This document shows, in pieces, positions 49,252 to 59,207 of a stretch of DNA of 64,000 bases. The position numbers and the translations under genes are program-made. The stretch is taken from positions 4,960,001-5,024,000 of the forward strand of contig WOAB01000606.1 of NCBI GenBank assembly GCA_027886185.1, written 5' to 3'. The notes below the pieces were generated by a model. That model saw only the letters and a program-made list of their open reading frames with translations. It searched no databases and had not been told where the DNA came from. The first letter of the stretch is position 1; every line of letters begins with the position of its first letter. Origin of the DNA: Rheum nobile (Eukaryota > Streptophyta > Magnoliopsida > Caryophyllales > Polygonaceae).

Positions 49252-51108
49252 TCAAGACTCGCCTGACCTTTCACAAACTTCAACAGGAGCGACATCCTGG
49301 CCCTCGGCCGCTTCAGGGAGATCCTTCGTCACCTCTCCGACAACTTCCTCGACCGCCACAGGAACAACTTCCTCTCCATGCTCGTCTTCACCAAGTCCCA
49401 TCAGCTTGAACAACTCGTTGCCAGGATTGCCGCCAGGGTACAAAAGATCCATATTCGCCCTCGCATCCTCGATGTTCCAAGACGACTGACCCCCTGAGGC
49501 ATACTCCTCCATCATCTCAATACGAGACTTGAGGTAGAAATACATCCCGACGTCAATAGCGATCTGGGCATCCTTTAGACGAGCATCATCGACACTGCAC
49601 TCTAGCTCCCCAAAACGGGCCTGTAACTCGACCAAACTCTTCTCGGTCTCCACTAGCTTCTTCTCAGCCGACGCCCGCTTGCCCTCGGCCGCCTTGACAC
49701 GTCCATTAACCATCTCTAGCCGGCTCTCGACCTCGATAACACGCTTCTCAACACTATCACTCAACTCTTGCACAGAAGAAAAGGCGACAACCGAATACTG
49801 AAGAGCCTACGAAAGCAACAAAACATATGTTAAAACACAAACACATTATGAGAAGACACTTCAAAAGCAAAGTTGTCTTTTTACTTACTCGCCAGGTGGC
49901 CGCCCCAGCCTCGCCAATACAATCAACATGGTACAAGTCACCAATCTCCTTCTTAGCCGCGGAATCCAGAGTATGAAGCAAGTCTCCCAGATCTCTCTTC
50001 TTCACCATGCCCACAGAAAGCTCTGGAACGTCCGTCGCCTTCCTCTTTGCCCCTGAGGTTTTAGACGATGGCGAGTCCAAATCCACGATCTTAGCTGACG
50101 AGAGGGCCTTAGCGTCCAACTTAGCCGACGAAGATGCCTTCATTGCCAACTTTTGATCCAAGAGACTCTTCCCAGACAAGCGAGCACTCGACCTCGCCCC
50201 CCGAGATACTGCCAGGCAAGTACAAACGAATAAGCATATGGTTGCTACAAAGACCACCCACATGCATACCTTAAGGAACAAGCACGTGCCTTTGGTAACA
50301 GAAGTAGATAGAGTCGCCATATTCGGAGGAAGGGCTAAGTAGTTCACGTTCTTGAACGATTGATCGGCCTTAGAAAAAGCAAGCAAAGCCCCAGTGACAA
50401 CGGCGAAATCAGAACCCGTCTCCTCCTTCGGACTAGGTACTGAAAAAGAAAACACGTAAGCGTCGGTTAACAAAGACGCCGAAGCATACGAAGAACAAAG
50501 ACTAACACAATACATGTCGTCCTCCAAACATCACGCAAGAAAGAGCAGTCGAAACCCCCCTCAAGCGATTTTCTTTCAACAAAGAAGAAATGTGACCTCC
50601 ATCCACGGTCATTAACATTAAGGTTTAAAGCAATTTGTTGCCTATCCGGTCTAAGACGTAGTTGGAAACGAGAAGAGCCCCGACTAATCAAGTAGTATGA
50701 ATACCAGAGAGCATCAAAATCAATTTCGACACTAGACACCAAAAGATCAACTACCCTAAGAAGGCGCCATGCATGCGGCATCACCTGACCCGGAGCAAGG
50801 TTGAGAACATACAAGAAATTTCTCACCAGATTCGAGAAAGGAAAAGAGTCACCAATCCTGAAAGGGTACTCGAAAAAACAAATCCACCCATCACGACACT
50901 AGTCGGCCCGCTCTTGGGGCAGAGGAAGACGAGCCACCGTCTCAGAGGGAAATTGACCCACTTCCAGAATCGTCTCCAACTCTGATTGGGTTAGGGTTCC
51001 GGCCAAAGAATCCCCTGCACTGAGGAGGTTTGAGAGGGAGAAATCACTACTCTTTCCGACGACGCCGGAAAGCAAGGCCCTGGACTTCCTCGACTTCGAA
51101 GATGACAT
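49252..51108 (-). pseudogene. Antisense ORF of the Tat element (gypsy-type transposon protein), spliced
   Basis: A minus-strand gene starts at 51108 (MSSSKSRKSRALLSGVVG). After one in-frame stop (TAG near 50899) it continues GWICFFEYPFRIGDSFPFSN and LVRNFLYVLNLAPGQ, then MPHAWRLLRVVDLL. This is the N-terminal domain known as the putative gypsy-type transposon domain (Pfam Transposase_28). At about 50512 a donor (CAT|GTATTG) can join a TTTTTCAG acceptor near 50441 to continue LPSPKEETGSDFAVVTGALL. Further exons lead to a coiled-coil region (VEKRVIEVESRLEMVNGRVK, 49770-49550) and an acidic end. Antisense genes of this kind are known in the 3' region of some Tat/Ogre/Retand elements; their function is unsettled. 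At least one stop makes this copy defective. Confidence 0.7.
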
Positions 51109-51391
51109 AGTACAAACGCAAAGGAAAATAAACTGGGAAATAGATATTTTACCTTCAAACGGAAAGACCTTTCGAGAGTCCAAAAGAGATGATGATGAAA
51201 AGAAAGGGAAGTGATGGCCATTTATGAGAAACTGTTTAAAACCGCAGTCAAGCCTGGCACCCAATAAGGAGGCGACACGTCATCGATCCCCTGCAACAAA
51301 TTTGCCAAGAGAAGATCACGTCCAAGAGAGGAAGGAATCCAACTGTCCCTCAAACTGCCATCTCCGGCCCAACTCGATTCCTTGGGGCAAT

Positions 51392-51636
51392 TGTTGGGCC
51401 ATGATTTTAGTGGGCCTTCAGAAGAGGCGGCCCAATACGCGAAGACACTTCTTGACGATGAAGCGACCAGGCGACGAAGCAACCAGACGACAAAGAGACC
51501 AAAATCAAACGATGGGAGCCAAGGACAAGACAAAATTCAAATGCCTGGCACGCGCCACATCTTTGCGTAGTTACCAAAATTCAAATGCCTCTAACGGCCA
51601 TAATTCAAAAAGTCCCAACGGTCCTATATAAGGAGC
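51392..51636 (+). repeat. Start of the 3' LTR of the Tat element
   Basis: A purine-rich tract and TTGGGGCAAT lead to TGTTGGGCCATGATTTTAG. A TATA box (CCTATATAAGGAG, near 51626) lies at the right place for a promoter. After this the sequence changes to palindromic repeats, so the LTR seems to be cut here or to contain them in its R/U5 part. Confidence 0.65.
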
Positions 51637-51845
51637 TATGCCAAATTCTGGCGCGTGCCAGATTCTGGCGTAGTACTTCATATGCCAGCCTGTCCCTAGG
51701 CGAATAGCTACGCCAGATTCTGGCGCGCGCCAGAATCTGGCGTAGCTCTGTTATACTTTTTTTTAAAAAAATTCCACCGTATATATACGGTTTTGGCCAA
51801 GTATGCACGTATTTGGCGCGCGCCAGATTCTGGCGTAGCCTTTTA
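51637..51845. repeat. GCCAGATTCTGGCG repeats with a perfect 42 bp palindrome
   Basis: Five or so copies of GCCA(G/A)ATTCTGGCG lie in this interval. At 51706-51747 two copies face each other to give a perfect 42 bp palindrome centred on GCGCGC, with arms starting AGCTACGCCAGATTC. It is followed by a T-run/A-run pair (about 51754-51771) that is also self-complementary. No protein is encoded. The origin is unknown: either LTR-internal repeats or a fold-back element. Confidence 0.75.
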
Positions 51846-51884
51846 TAGTGCGAAACGGCACAAAATGTAGTGCGAATAGTCGGC

Positions 51885-52350
51885 TCGTTATTTTACCATG
51901 GTTCAAAGAGCACCGTGGTAATTACTCGCTTAAATACCACGGTTCTTCTAGAACCGTAGTAAAATAAATGCAAAAAACCACGGTTGTTCACATAACCGTA
52001 GTAATTTAACTATGACAACAAAATTACTACGATGCAACCGTGGTATTTTAACAGATTATATACCACGGTTCTCCCATAACCGTAGTAAAATAGATGTATA
52101 AAAATCACGGTTATTCATATAACCGTAATAATTTAACCATGATAATAAAATTACTACGAAAAAACACAAAACCGTGGTATTTTAAGAGTTTATTTACCAC
52201 GGTTGTTCCACAACCGTAGTAAAATAGATACATAAAAACCACGGTTGTTCACATAATCGTAGTAATTTACCCATGATAACAAAATTACTACAAAAAAATA
52301 CAAAACCGTGGTAATTATGTCCGTAGGGGAAGCCCCGTTTTGTACTAGTG
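51885..52350 (-). mobile_element. One end of a CACTA transposon with subterminal repeats
   Basis: The right edge, on the minus strand, reads CACTAGTACAAAACGGGGC, a CACTA-type terminal repeat, ending at 52350. Inward lies an array of ACCACGGTT, AACCGTGGT and AACCGTAGTAA words in units of about 125-130 bp, repeated about three times (near 51935, 52060 and 52190). Such arrays are the subterminal binding sites of CACTA transposases. The opposite end and any transposase gene were not found in the window, and the 3 bp target duplication (ATG on the right) cannot be confirmed. Confidence 0.6.
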
Positions 52351-53312
52351 ATGAGATCAATGAAAAAGGGGTAATGGTTAACCCCTAGAAGATTGAAGCC
52401 GTAGCTAATTGCAAGCACCCACAAAACGTGAAGGATGAGCATAGTTTCTTAGGACTTGCTTGTTTTTATCGACGATTCATAGAGGGATTTTCTAAAATCG
52501 CTCTACCTATGACCGGATTGCTCCGCATGGTCCATAAGAAGTTTGTATGGGATGAAAAGTTTGAGGCCATGCCAACTTTTGGAAGGTAAATGGGTGACTG
52601 ACATATGCACCAATGTTGGCATTTTCGAAAGGAATTGAGGGTTACGTGATTTAAAAAGATGCTTCGAAGAAAGGGTTGGGATGTATGCTTATGCAGAATG
52701 GGGAAGTTTTAGCATTTGCATCTCTGCAACTGAAGCCTTATGAAGAAAATTACCCGACCCATGATTTGGAATTAGCCGTAGTGTTTTTTTGTACTGAAGA
52801 TTTGGAGAATCTATCTCTATGGTGTTATATGCCAAATCTTCACCGACCACAAGAGTCTGAAGTATGTGTTCACTCAGAAACAACTGAACATGAGGGAAAC
52901 TCGATGGTTGGAGTTGCTTAAAGATTATGATATTGATCTCCTCTATCATCTTGGAAAGGCGAATGTGGTAGCTTACGAATTAGTAGAAAGACGACGCATG
53001 AGACTGTGGTAGCTTTACTCACTACTCAGCCAGTGTTGCAAAAGCAACTGTTAAGGAGTGAGACCCAAGTTTGATTTGATCGTCAACAAGGACACCTGAG
53101 TATGCTAGAAATTCAGGCTACGTTGCTGGATCAGATCAAAGAAAGACATATAGATGATGTTGTCTTTCATAAGTTGTGTAGTGAAGGTCTGGAAGAAAAG
53201 CCCCAAGATTTGTAATCCTAAATGATGGATCGCTTTGGTTTCAAAATCAGATCTGTGTGCCTCACAATGATGACATTTGTCAGCTAATAATAAGAAAAGC
53301 TCATTCCTTTGC
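52351..53312 (+). pseudogene. Gypsy pol fragment: RT end, RNase H, start of integrase
   Basis: Broken frames give KGVMVNP and KIEAVANCKHPQNVKDEHSF, LGLACFYRRFIEGFSKIALP, an RNase H part (ICQIFTDHKSLKYVFTQKQL; RWLELLKDYDIDLLYHLGKA) and an integrase zinc-binding start (CVPHNDDICQLII). There are many stops and frameshifts. The left edge coincides exactly with the CACTA end, so the CACTA element was probably inserted in this pol gene. The missing upstream half is not adjacent on the left. Confidence 0.8.
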
Positions 53313-54667
53313 TGTAATATCCCATTTAAAATAGAAGGGTAAAATGATAATTTTAAAGTGATAAAAAAAGTTTTGGAATTTATTTTATTTCTTTTAGAGG
53401 AATAATTTAAATTTTCATGAACTTATGTTCAATGGTTGGGATATGATTATTTTTGGTACAAATTATCATATGAGTAATAATAATATGGTGTTAAAATAAA
53501 TAAGTATAACAAAGAATGTAATTTTAGAATTTTAAATAATAATAAAGGTCATAAAAATTATTATGTTATCCATAACGGGATAAAGTAAAAATTGTCCTAA
53601 GTTTGTTATTTATTTAAGATAAGAATGGTCTAAATTATGATTAACCTTATGTTAATTATAATTTAGATAAAACTTATCAATTTTGACTTAGAGTATTTAA
53701 ATCAAGTTTAACAATTCTTTTTTAAGATTTAAGTATGGTCAAATTAATAAAAATAATAACATAAGCTTATTTTAACCTAAGTTAAAATTTTCTATACTTT
53801 AATTTTGTGTAAAAATAATATTATAAACTTGGATTCTTAAATAAGTTTGGATAATTTTTTTAATTTTTAAAAGTTAAAATAAGGGAATTTTTGCCACAAT
53901 TTAAGAAATATGGGCAAAAATGTGCAAATAGGCCAAATATAGGGGGGCGTGTGTAATTAACCACAAATAGGCTGTCTTCTTCCCAGCCCTCTCCTCTATT
54001 AAAACGTGGAGCTTTAAGGTATTTCCATGGCTGAAATTCGACTCCATTGGATCCCGATTCGAGCCATTACTCTTTGGGCACTCAATACAACCTTATCCTA
54101 CACGTTATCCCTCATTCAATTGGGTTGAATGCCGACTAAAATCGTATAATTTTATCCCCAAAGCCACCGTGTCATCCAAGAGGCCGATTTGAACAAATCC
54201 AAAATTGGATCAAATCATCTTCAAATGGAGGGCATTAATCATAGGGTCGTGTTGAGGGAATCCTAAGCTTCAAAATGCGTATAAAAGTCCTTTCAATCGT
54301 TGCTCCATTTCACCCAATTTCATTCGAAACTCTCAAGAACAATAGAACCCGATTTCGGTTATTCAACTATAAAATTTGAGCACTTGGAAGCTTTATTCTG
54401 ACTTCGTCTTTGAGTCCTCTTTCAAAGCCCTCATCATAGGCCACCGGAGATCCACCACCGCCGCCTAACTTTGGCGTTTTCCGACGGGTGCCAAGAACAA
54501 ATCCGGTGGAGGTTGATTTTTGCCATTTCGTGATTTTGTTAGTTTAATTTTGATTTGTTTATGCTTAATCTTGATTAAATTAAATAATCCAGATTAGTGG
54601 AAAATATTTTAGGATTAGTTTGATTTTATTGAAATTAAAATTAAATTAATTATAATTTTTATAATAC
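53313..54667 (+). repeat. LTR-like block, left half
   Basis: It starts TGTAATATCCCATTT, a common start of long gypsy LTRs, right after the pol fragment. It is AT-rich with no ORF. It ends in the 17 bp sequence that is repeated after the LINE at 57235-57251, so it continues there. No second copy of the LTR is in the window, so the identification is by style only. Confidence 0.45.
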
Positions 54668-57234
54668 AGCTTGGTTCCTGCTCGAGTCATCGAAGACAGA
54701 AACACCGTCGACACCGAGCGAGAGTATGGCGTCTTCGACGGTTCAAAGCTTACCATCACAACAACCCAATTCGAACCCAATACCTAATTCCCTCCCAAAT
54801 CCCGTATGGAGGACTAACAACCCAACATCGGCTCCTAATCCTAGATTTCGAGATAGCTGGCAAAAAGACTAAGAGAAACAACGTGTCACAACCTAGGATC
54901 AGGTGGTGGCGATTGTCAAAGTCAAGTGGATTAATGCTACGTGATAAGATTGAAGAAGAGGCAGAGGCTAAGGGAGCATGGCAAGCAAAGGATAGTGCGG
55001 ATGAGATGTGGAGTAAAATGGCAGAGTGTATTCGCAGGGCGGCATGTGGGGTGTTAGGAGTGGCGAAAGGCAGAAGGGACTCCAGTAAAGGTCAAGGTGT
55101 AGCTTGGTGGTCGAAGAGGTGAAAGGGAAGGTAAAGGCCAAGAATTGACATACAAGGAGTTTACGAGAAGTACCAACGATGCTGAAAGGGCGAGTTTGTT
55201 AACCGACTACAAGACGGCTAAAAAGGAGGCTAAGAGAGACGTTGCTAGGGCCAAAGAGAGAGCGTTCGAGAGTTTGTACAAGGCTTTGGACGAGAAGGGT
55301 GGGGAAAGATTGGTGTACCGGTTAGCAAAGGCTATGGAGATGAAGTGCAGAGATCTAGACACAGTGAGGTGTATTAAAGATGAGGAAGGAAAGGTGTTAG
55401 TAGACGACCAGGACATCAAGCACAGATGGCAACAATACTTTGCCAAACTGTTAAACGATAGACACGGTGCACTCATAGAATACCAGGATACAGAAGGTCG
55501 GACCGTAAACAGTTTCTGGAGACGCATCTCAAAGGAGGAGGTGAAAGAGACTATCCGTAGGATGAAGAGCAGGAGAGCAGTAGGACCAGACGAGATCCCA
55601 ATTGAGGTTTGGAAGTGCTTGGGGGAAAAAGGCTTGGATTGGCTCACGACACTCTTCAATTTTATCTTTAGGACAACAAAAATGCACGAAGAGTGGAGGC
55701 TCAACAAGTTGATTCCGTTATATAAGAACAAGGGTGATGCGCAATAGTGCAATAATTATAGGGGTATCAAACTCCTTAGTCACACAATGAAGGTGTGGGA
55801 GAGAATAGTAGAGGTAAGGTTGAGAAATCTTATAAGCGTGTCCGAAAATCAATTTGGTTTTATGCCAGGGAGGTCGACTATTGAAGCCATTCACTTACTG
55901 AGGAGGTTGATAGAGGCATATCGGGAAAGGAAGAGAAATTTACATATGGTCTTTGTTGACTTGGAGAAGGTGTATGATAGAGTGCCAAGAAAACTAATTT
56001 GTGAGTGCCTGGAAGCGAAGCAAGTATCAGGCTCGTATATTAGAATCCTAAAAGACATGTACGATGGTGCTTTGACCAACGTGTGTACCCTAGGAGGAGA
56101 CACAAAGTACTTTCGGGTCGACGTCGGTTTGCACCAAGGGTCGGTGTTAAGTCCGTTCCTATTTACTGTAGTGTTGGATGTGCTATCAGGGACAATACAG
56201 GGTGGGGTACCGTGGTACATGCTGTTTGCAAACGACATTGTGCTAGTGGATGAGACTAGGAATGGGGTCAACAGTAAGCTAGAACTTTGGAGGGAGAAGC
56301 TCGAGTCCAAGGGATTTAAGTTGAGTAGAACTAAAACATAGTATGTTGAGTTCACCTTTGGTAGAGGCGAGGTGACTGGGGCAGAAGTGCAGCTTGGTGG
56401 GGAGGTCGTCCTGAAGAAGGAGACTTTCAAGTATTTGGGGTCTTTTATACAAAGCGACGGTGGTATATATGCAGGTATTAAGCACAAAATACAGATGGGC
56501 TGGCAAAAATGGAGAGGCACATCAGGCGTTTTATTCGACAAGAATGTGCCACTCAAACTAAAGGGTAAGTTCTACAAGGTGGTAGTTAGGCCGACATTAT
56601 TGTACGGTACAGAGTGTTGGCCGATGAGAAAAGATCAAGAACAAAAGTTGATGGTGGCAAAGATGAGGATGCTACGCTGGATGTGCGGACATACCCGGTT
56701 GGACAGGATCCAGAATGAATCAATTAGAGAGAAGATTGGAGTGGCAAACGTTAGAGACAAGTTGCGCGAATCTAGACTCTGATGGTTTAGGTATGTGCAG
56801 AGGAGGCAGCCTAATGCACCAGTGCGTAGATGTGAAGGGTTATTGTTCAGCGAGTTTTGTCGAGGTAGAGGTCGATCGAAAAAGAGTTGGAAAGAGGTGA
56901 TTAAGCATGATCTGACTCTCCTGACACTGACAGATGACATGGCTCAGAACATAGAGCTTTGGAGGGAAATTATTAGGGTAGAGGATTGATTTTGACAAGA
57001 GGGTGGGCTTTTTGACGTTTAGCTTGTCTCTTGGTTCCCGCTTTCATGGTTTCCGTTTTTTCTTTTTTCATGAAGTGTTTCTTTGGATTGTTTTGGATAT
57101 TTCCTGCTTGTGTGTCAGTCTCTTTTGGGTCTATCGGGAAACATCCTCTCGAATTGCTTTAGGGTATGTGTGCTTACATTTGGACCCCCCCAGACCCCGC
57201 CGTCGGTGGGACTATATTGGGTCGATTGTTGTTG
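54668..57234 (+). mobile_element. RTE-type LINE inserted in the LTR-like block
   Basis: The insert is flanked by a perfect 17 bp duplication (TTATAATTTTTATAATA at 54651-54667 and 57235-57251). It ends in TTGTTGTTG, the 3' repeat usual for plant RTE LINEs, rather than in poly(A). The 5' part has a short frame from 54726 (MASSTVQSLPSQQPNSNP). The endonuclease region expected next is absent: within about 110 bp the sequence reaches the linker before RT (KKTKRNNVSQPRIRWWRL). The copy is therefore internally deleted. Confidence 0.9.
54852..56989 (+). pseudogene. RTE reverse transcriptase, nearly continuous but dead
   Basis: After a frameshift near 55120, one frame runs from about 55145 to the stop at 56987, with in-frame stops at about 55745 (TAG), 56339 (TAG) and 56780 (TGA). 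RT motifs: RRAVGPDEIPIEVWKCLGEK, RLNKLIPLYKNKGD, NYRGIKLL, ENQFGFMPGRSTIEAI, VFVDLEKVYDRVPR, GLHQGSVLSPFLF. The catalytic FADD reads FAND (near 56228), and the usual AYD/AFD block reads VYD. The C-terminus has the conserved WRGTSGVLFDK and LYGTECWPMRKDQE regions of plant RTE elements. The loss of an active-site aspartate and the stops show that it is inactive. Confidence 0.9.
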
Positions 57235-58459
57235 TTATAATTTTTATAATATTATCTTATATTATGAATGGGTAAATTGTGGCTATTCATTTAGATAATA
57301 TTGTGAGTTAGAAAATTTTAAGATTATAAATAAACTAATTTATTAATTTATTTATGTTATGATTATTTAGAATATACGACTAATTAATTTTAATCGTATA
57401 AATAATTGTTTAATCAAAAAGCCTTGAAATCGATTTATTTAAGAGATAAATAAAATCAATTAGAAACCGAGACATTGTATCCTTCAAATATTGATAATGA
57501 ATAAAATATATAATATAATTTATTCATTGTGTATGTTTTTGGTACGTCTCGGATTGACATTTGGACCGGGAATAAAGCAGGGAGTCGATTTGCTTTCGAA
57601 ATCAACCATCTCCGAAACCCCGTTCATCTTCTTCGTGATTCAAGGCAAGTGGCAGTTCACCCTTGCTAATTTATTCCATATTTTCTTAATTGACAATTAA
57701 TCTAATGTCTTAATTAAGTTGGGATAAATATTCTTAATTTCTCGGTTGGGAACTCATGTGTATAAAATGTTGTGTAAAATGAACCTTTTTATTAAGTTGT
57801 ATATATGCTAGCTATAACCCTTAAATATATTATTATTAATATAGGGTGCTAGATAATAATTGGTGTGGATTGTTGTGCTTTGCTGTGCATAATAATTGCT
57901 AGTTAGCACGAGTATTCGTAGGAATGCTACTACCTTGTGCGGTTTAGCTGTTTCTTTATAACTAGGTATTAGGAGGATATTTGCCCTAATACTTTTGGTC
58001 ATGACCTACCCTTATTTTATATAAGTGGTGATGCACTTAGCTAGTGCCGAAATTCGGGATTCGTCCCATGTTACATTTCTCATTGCGAGATTAGTGTGGA
58101 TTAAAAGCTTTAACGTAAATGTGCGTTTTGAAATTAAATAAGATAAGTGCCGTTTTGCACATAATTAATATACCATCGGGCGAGAAGTACATCGTGGAAC
58201 CCGCCCGGTCTCATGTCTAAAGTATGTCTCCTTTTCTAATTTGGATTCACATTATGCGGTGAGGTTGGTCGAGGACCCAAATATTCAACGATGCATTTTT
58301 AAAACTCTGTGTGATAATATAATATTCCCAAACAAATTCATGTAATTTCCCATAAGACTCAATTCATTGGAGTCTTCTCTTTAAGCATACCTCTTCATTC
58401 TTTTCGGTAGAAGTCTATAGTCATATACCGTTTACCGAGTTTTATTCGGGAAACAAGGT
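57235..58459 (+). repeat. LTR-like block, right half
   Basis: It continues the AT-rich block from 54667 after the LINE target duplication. It shows no ORF with a domain. Phrases such as TAGTGCCGAAATTCGGG and GGTTGGTCGAGGACCC suggest the U5/R part of a long gypsy LTR. It ends where the chromovirus LTR begins. Confidence 0.4.
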
Positions 58460-59192
58460 GATGAGGAATCATCCCTGCCATTAGTGCCAACCTTTGATGG
58501 ACCGATTACTAGGTCAAGATTGAAGGAACTACGTCAAGAGCTGGAGACGTTTATGGCACATGATGTATCACATGACGAAGAGGACAAGCCCAAAGTCAAG
58601 GCGTTGACTTTAATGGTCAACGTTACCTATGTTTAGTCTTATTAATTTCTGCATTGGATATTTTTAGGACTATTATTTAATTGTTTTAAGCTTTCTATTT
58701 TTGGATATTTCGGGATTAAGTGTAACCCATTTTTGGGAAGCTAGGGCCGACCCTCCTAGGGTATTTAAGGCCTCCCTTGTCTTCTTCATTAGTTAGATTT
58801 CTCATATTGTTAAAACACAAAAACAAAGCTTGGGTTTTGCTTTGAAAACTCGGCTCCCCGTGAGAGTCTCAATCGATTGTTCTTTCCTGCTTAGTTGTTT
58901 TCGTCTTTGTCAAGTCCCTCTGGAGTTGGTGATTTCGTACTTCATAAGCAATCCTCTCCGTGCTCCAAGTTCGTCAGCGATTCTTGGTTGTGTGGCGTTG
59001 TAGAGATCGGGTTGGTAGATCGTTCGACAAGGTTCCTTGCTATCAAGCAAGCGGGTTTTCTCGTCGTTTCTATTGGTTCTATCTATTATCCTTTCCATTA
59101 GTTTCACTTCCGCCATTGTTCTAATCTTTTGTTTTCTTTTGTTTTGAGATCCGTTGACTAGATCCATCTTCTACATGGCTAACCCCGTATCA
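58460..59192 (+). repeat. 5' LTR of a chromovirus-type gypsy element
   Basis: The proposed start is TGATGAGGAATCATCCCTGC and the end GTATCA, two bases before the primer site. It holds a coding stretch in its first 180 bp (PTFDGPITRSRLKELRQELE, stop near 58635) that matches the C-terminal end of plant gypsy polyproteins. Promoter-like GGGTATTTAAGG lies near 58760. The 3' copy lies beyond the window, so the boundaries are inferred from TG...CA and the primer site. Confidence 0.6.
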
Positions 59193-59194
59193 AT

Positions 59195-59207
59195 TGGTAT
59201 CAAGAGC
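59195..59207 (+). other. Primer binding site (initiator tRNA-Met type)
   Basis: TGGTATCAAGAGC stands two bases after the LTR end. It matches the usual TGGTATCAGAGC with one inserted A. It would prime minus-strand synthesis. Confidence 0.75.

Larger units (their letters stand above)
39700..51640 (+). mobile_element. Ty3/gypsy element of the Tat lineage, split by a hAT insertion
   Basis: The order gag, protease, RT, RNase H, a second RNase H and integrase is seen, followed by a long 3' region with an antisense ORF and then an LTR start. Two RNase H domains plus an extra ORF next to the 3' LTR are marks of the Tat/Ogre/Retand group. The 5' LTR and the start of gag are missing, since coding similarity begins near 39726. 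The 3' LTR begins at 51392 (TGTTGGGCCATG) after a purine-rich tract (CCTTGGGGCAAT) and is only partly present. The element is interrupted at 44437 by 3.7 kb of hAT DNA. Confidence 0.85.

Noticed and set aside
58453..59207. Two gypsy elements in tandem sharing one LTR
   Set aside because: Possible, but overlap of pol with the LTR is known in some chromoviruses and explains the same order with fewer events. Kept only as an alternative.
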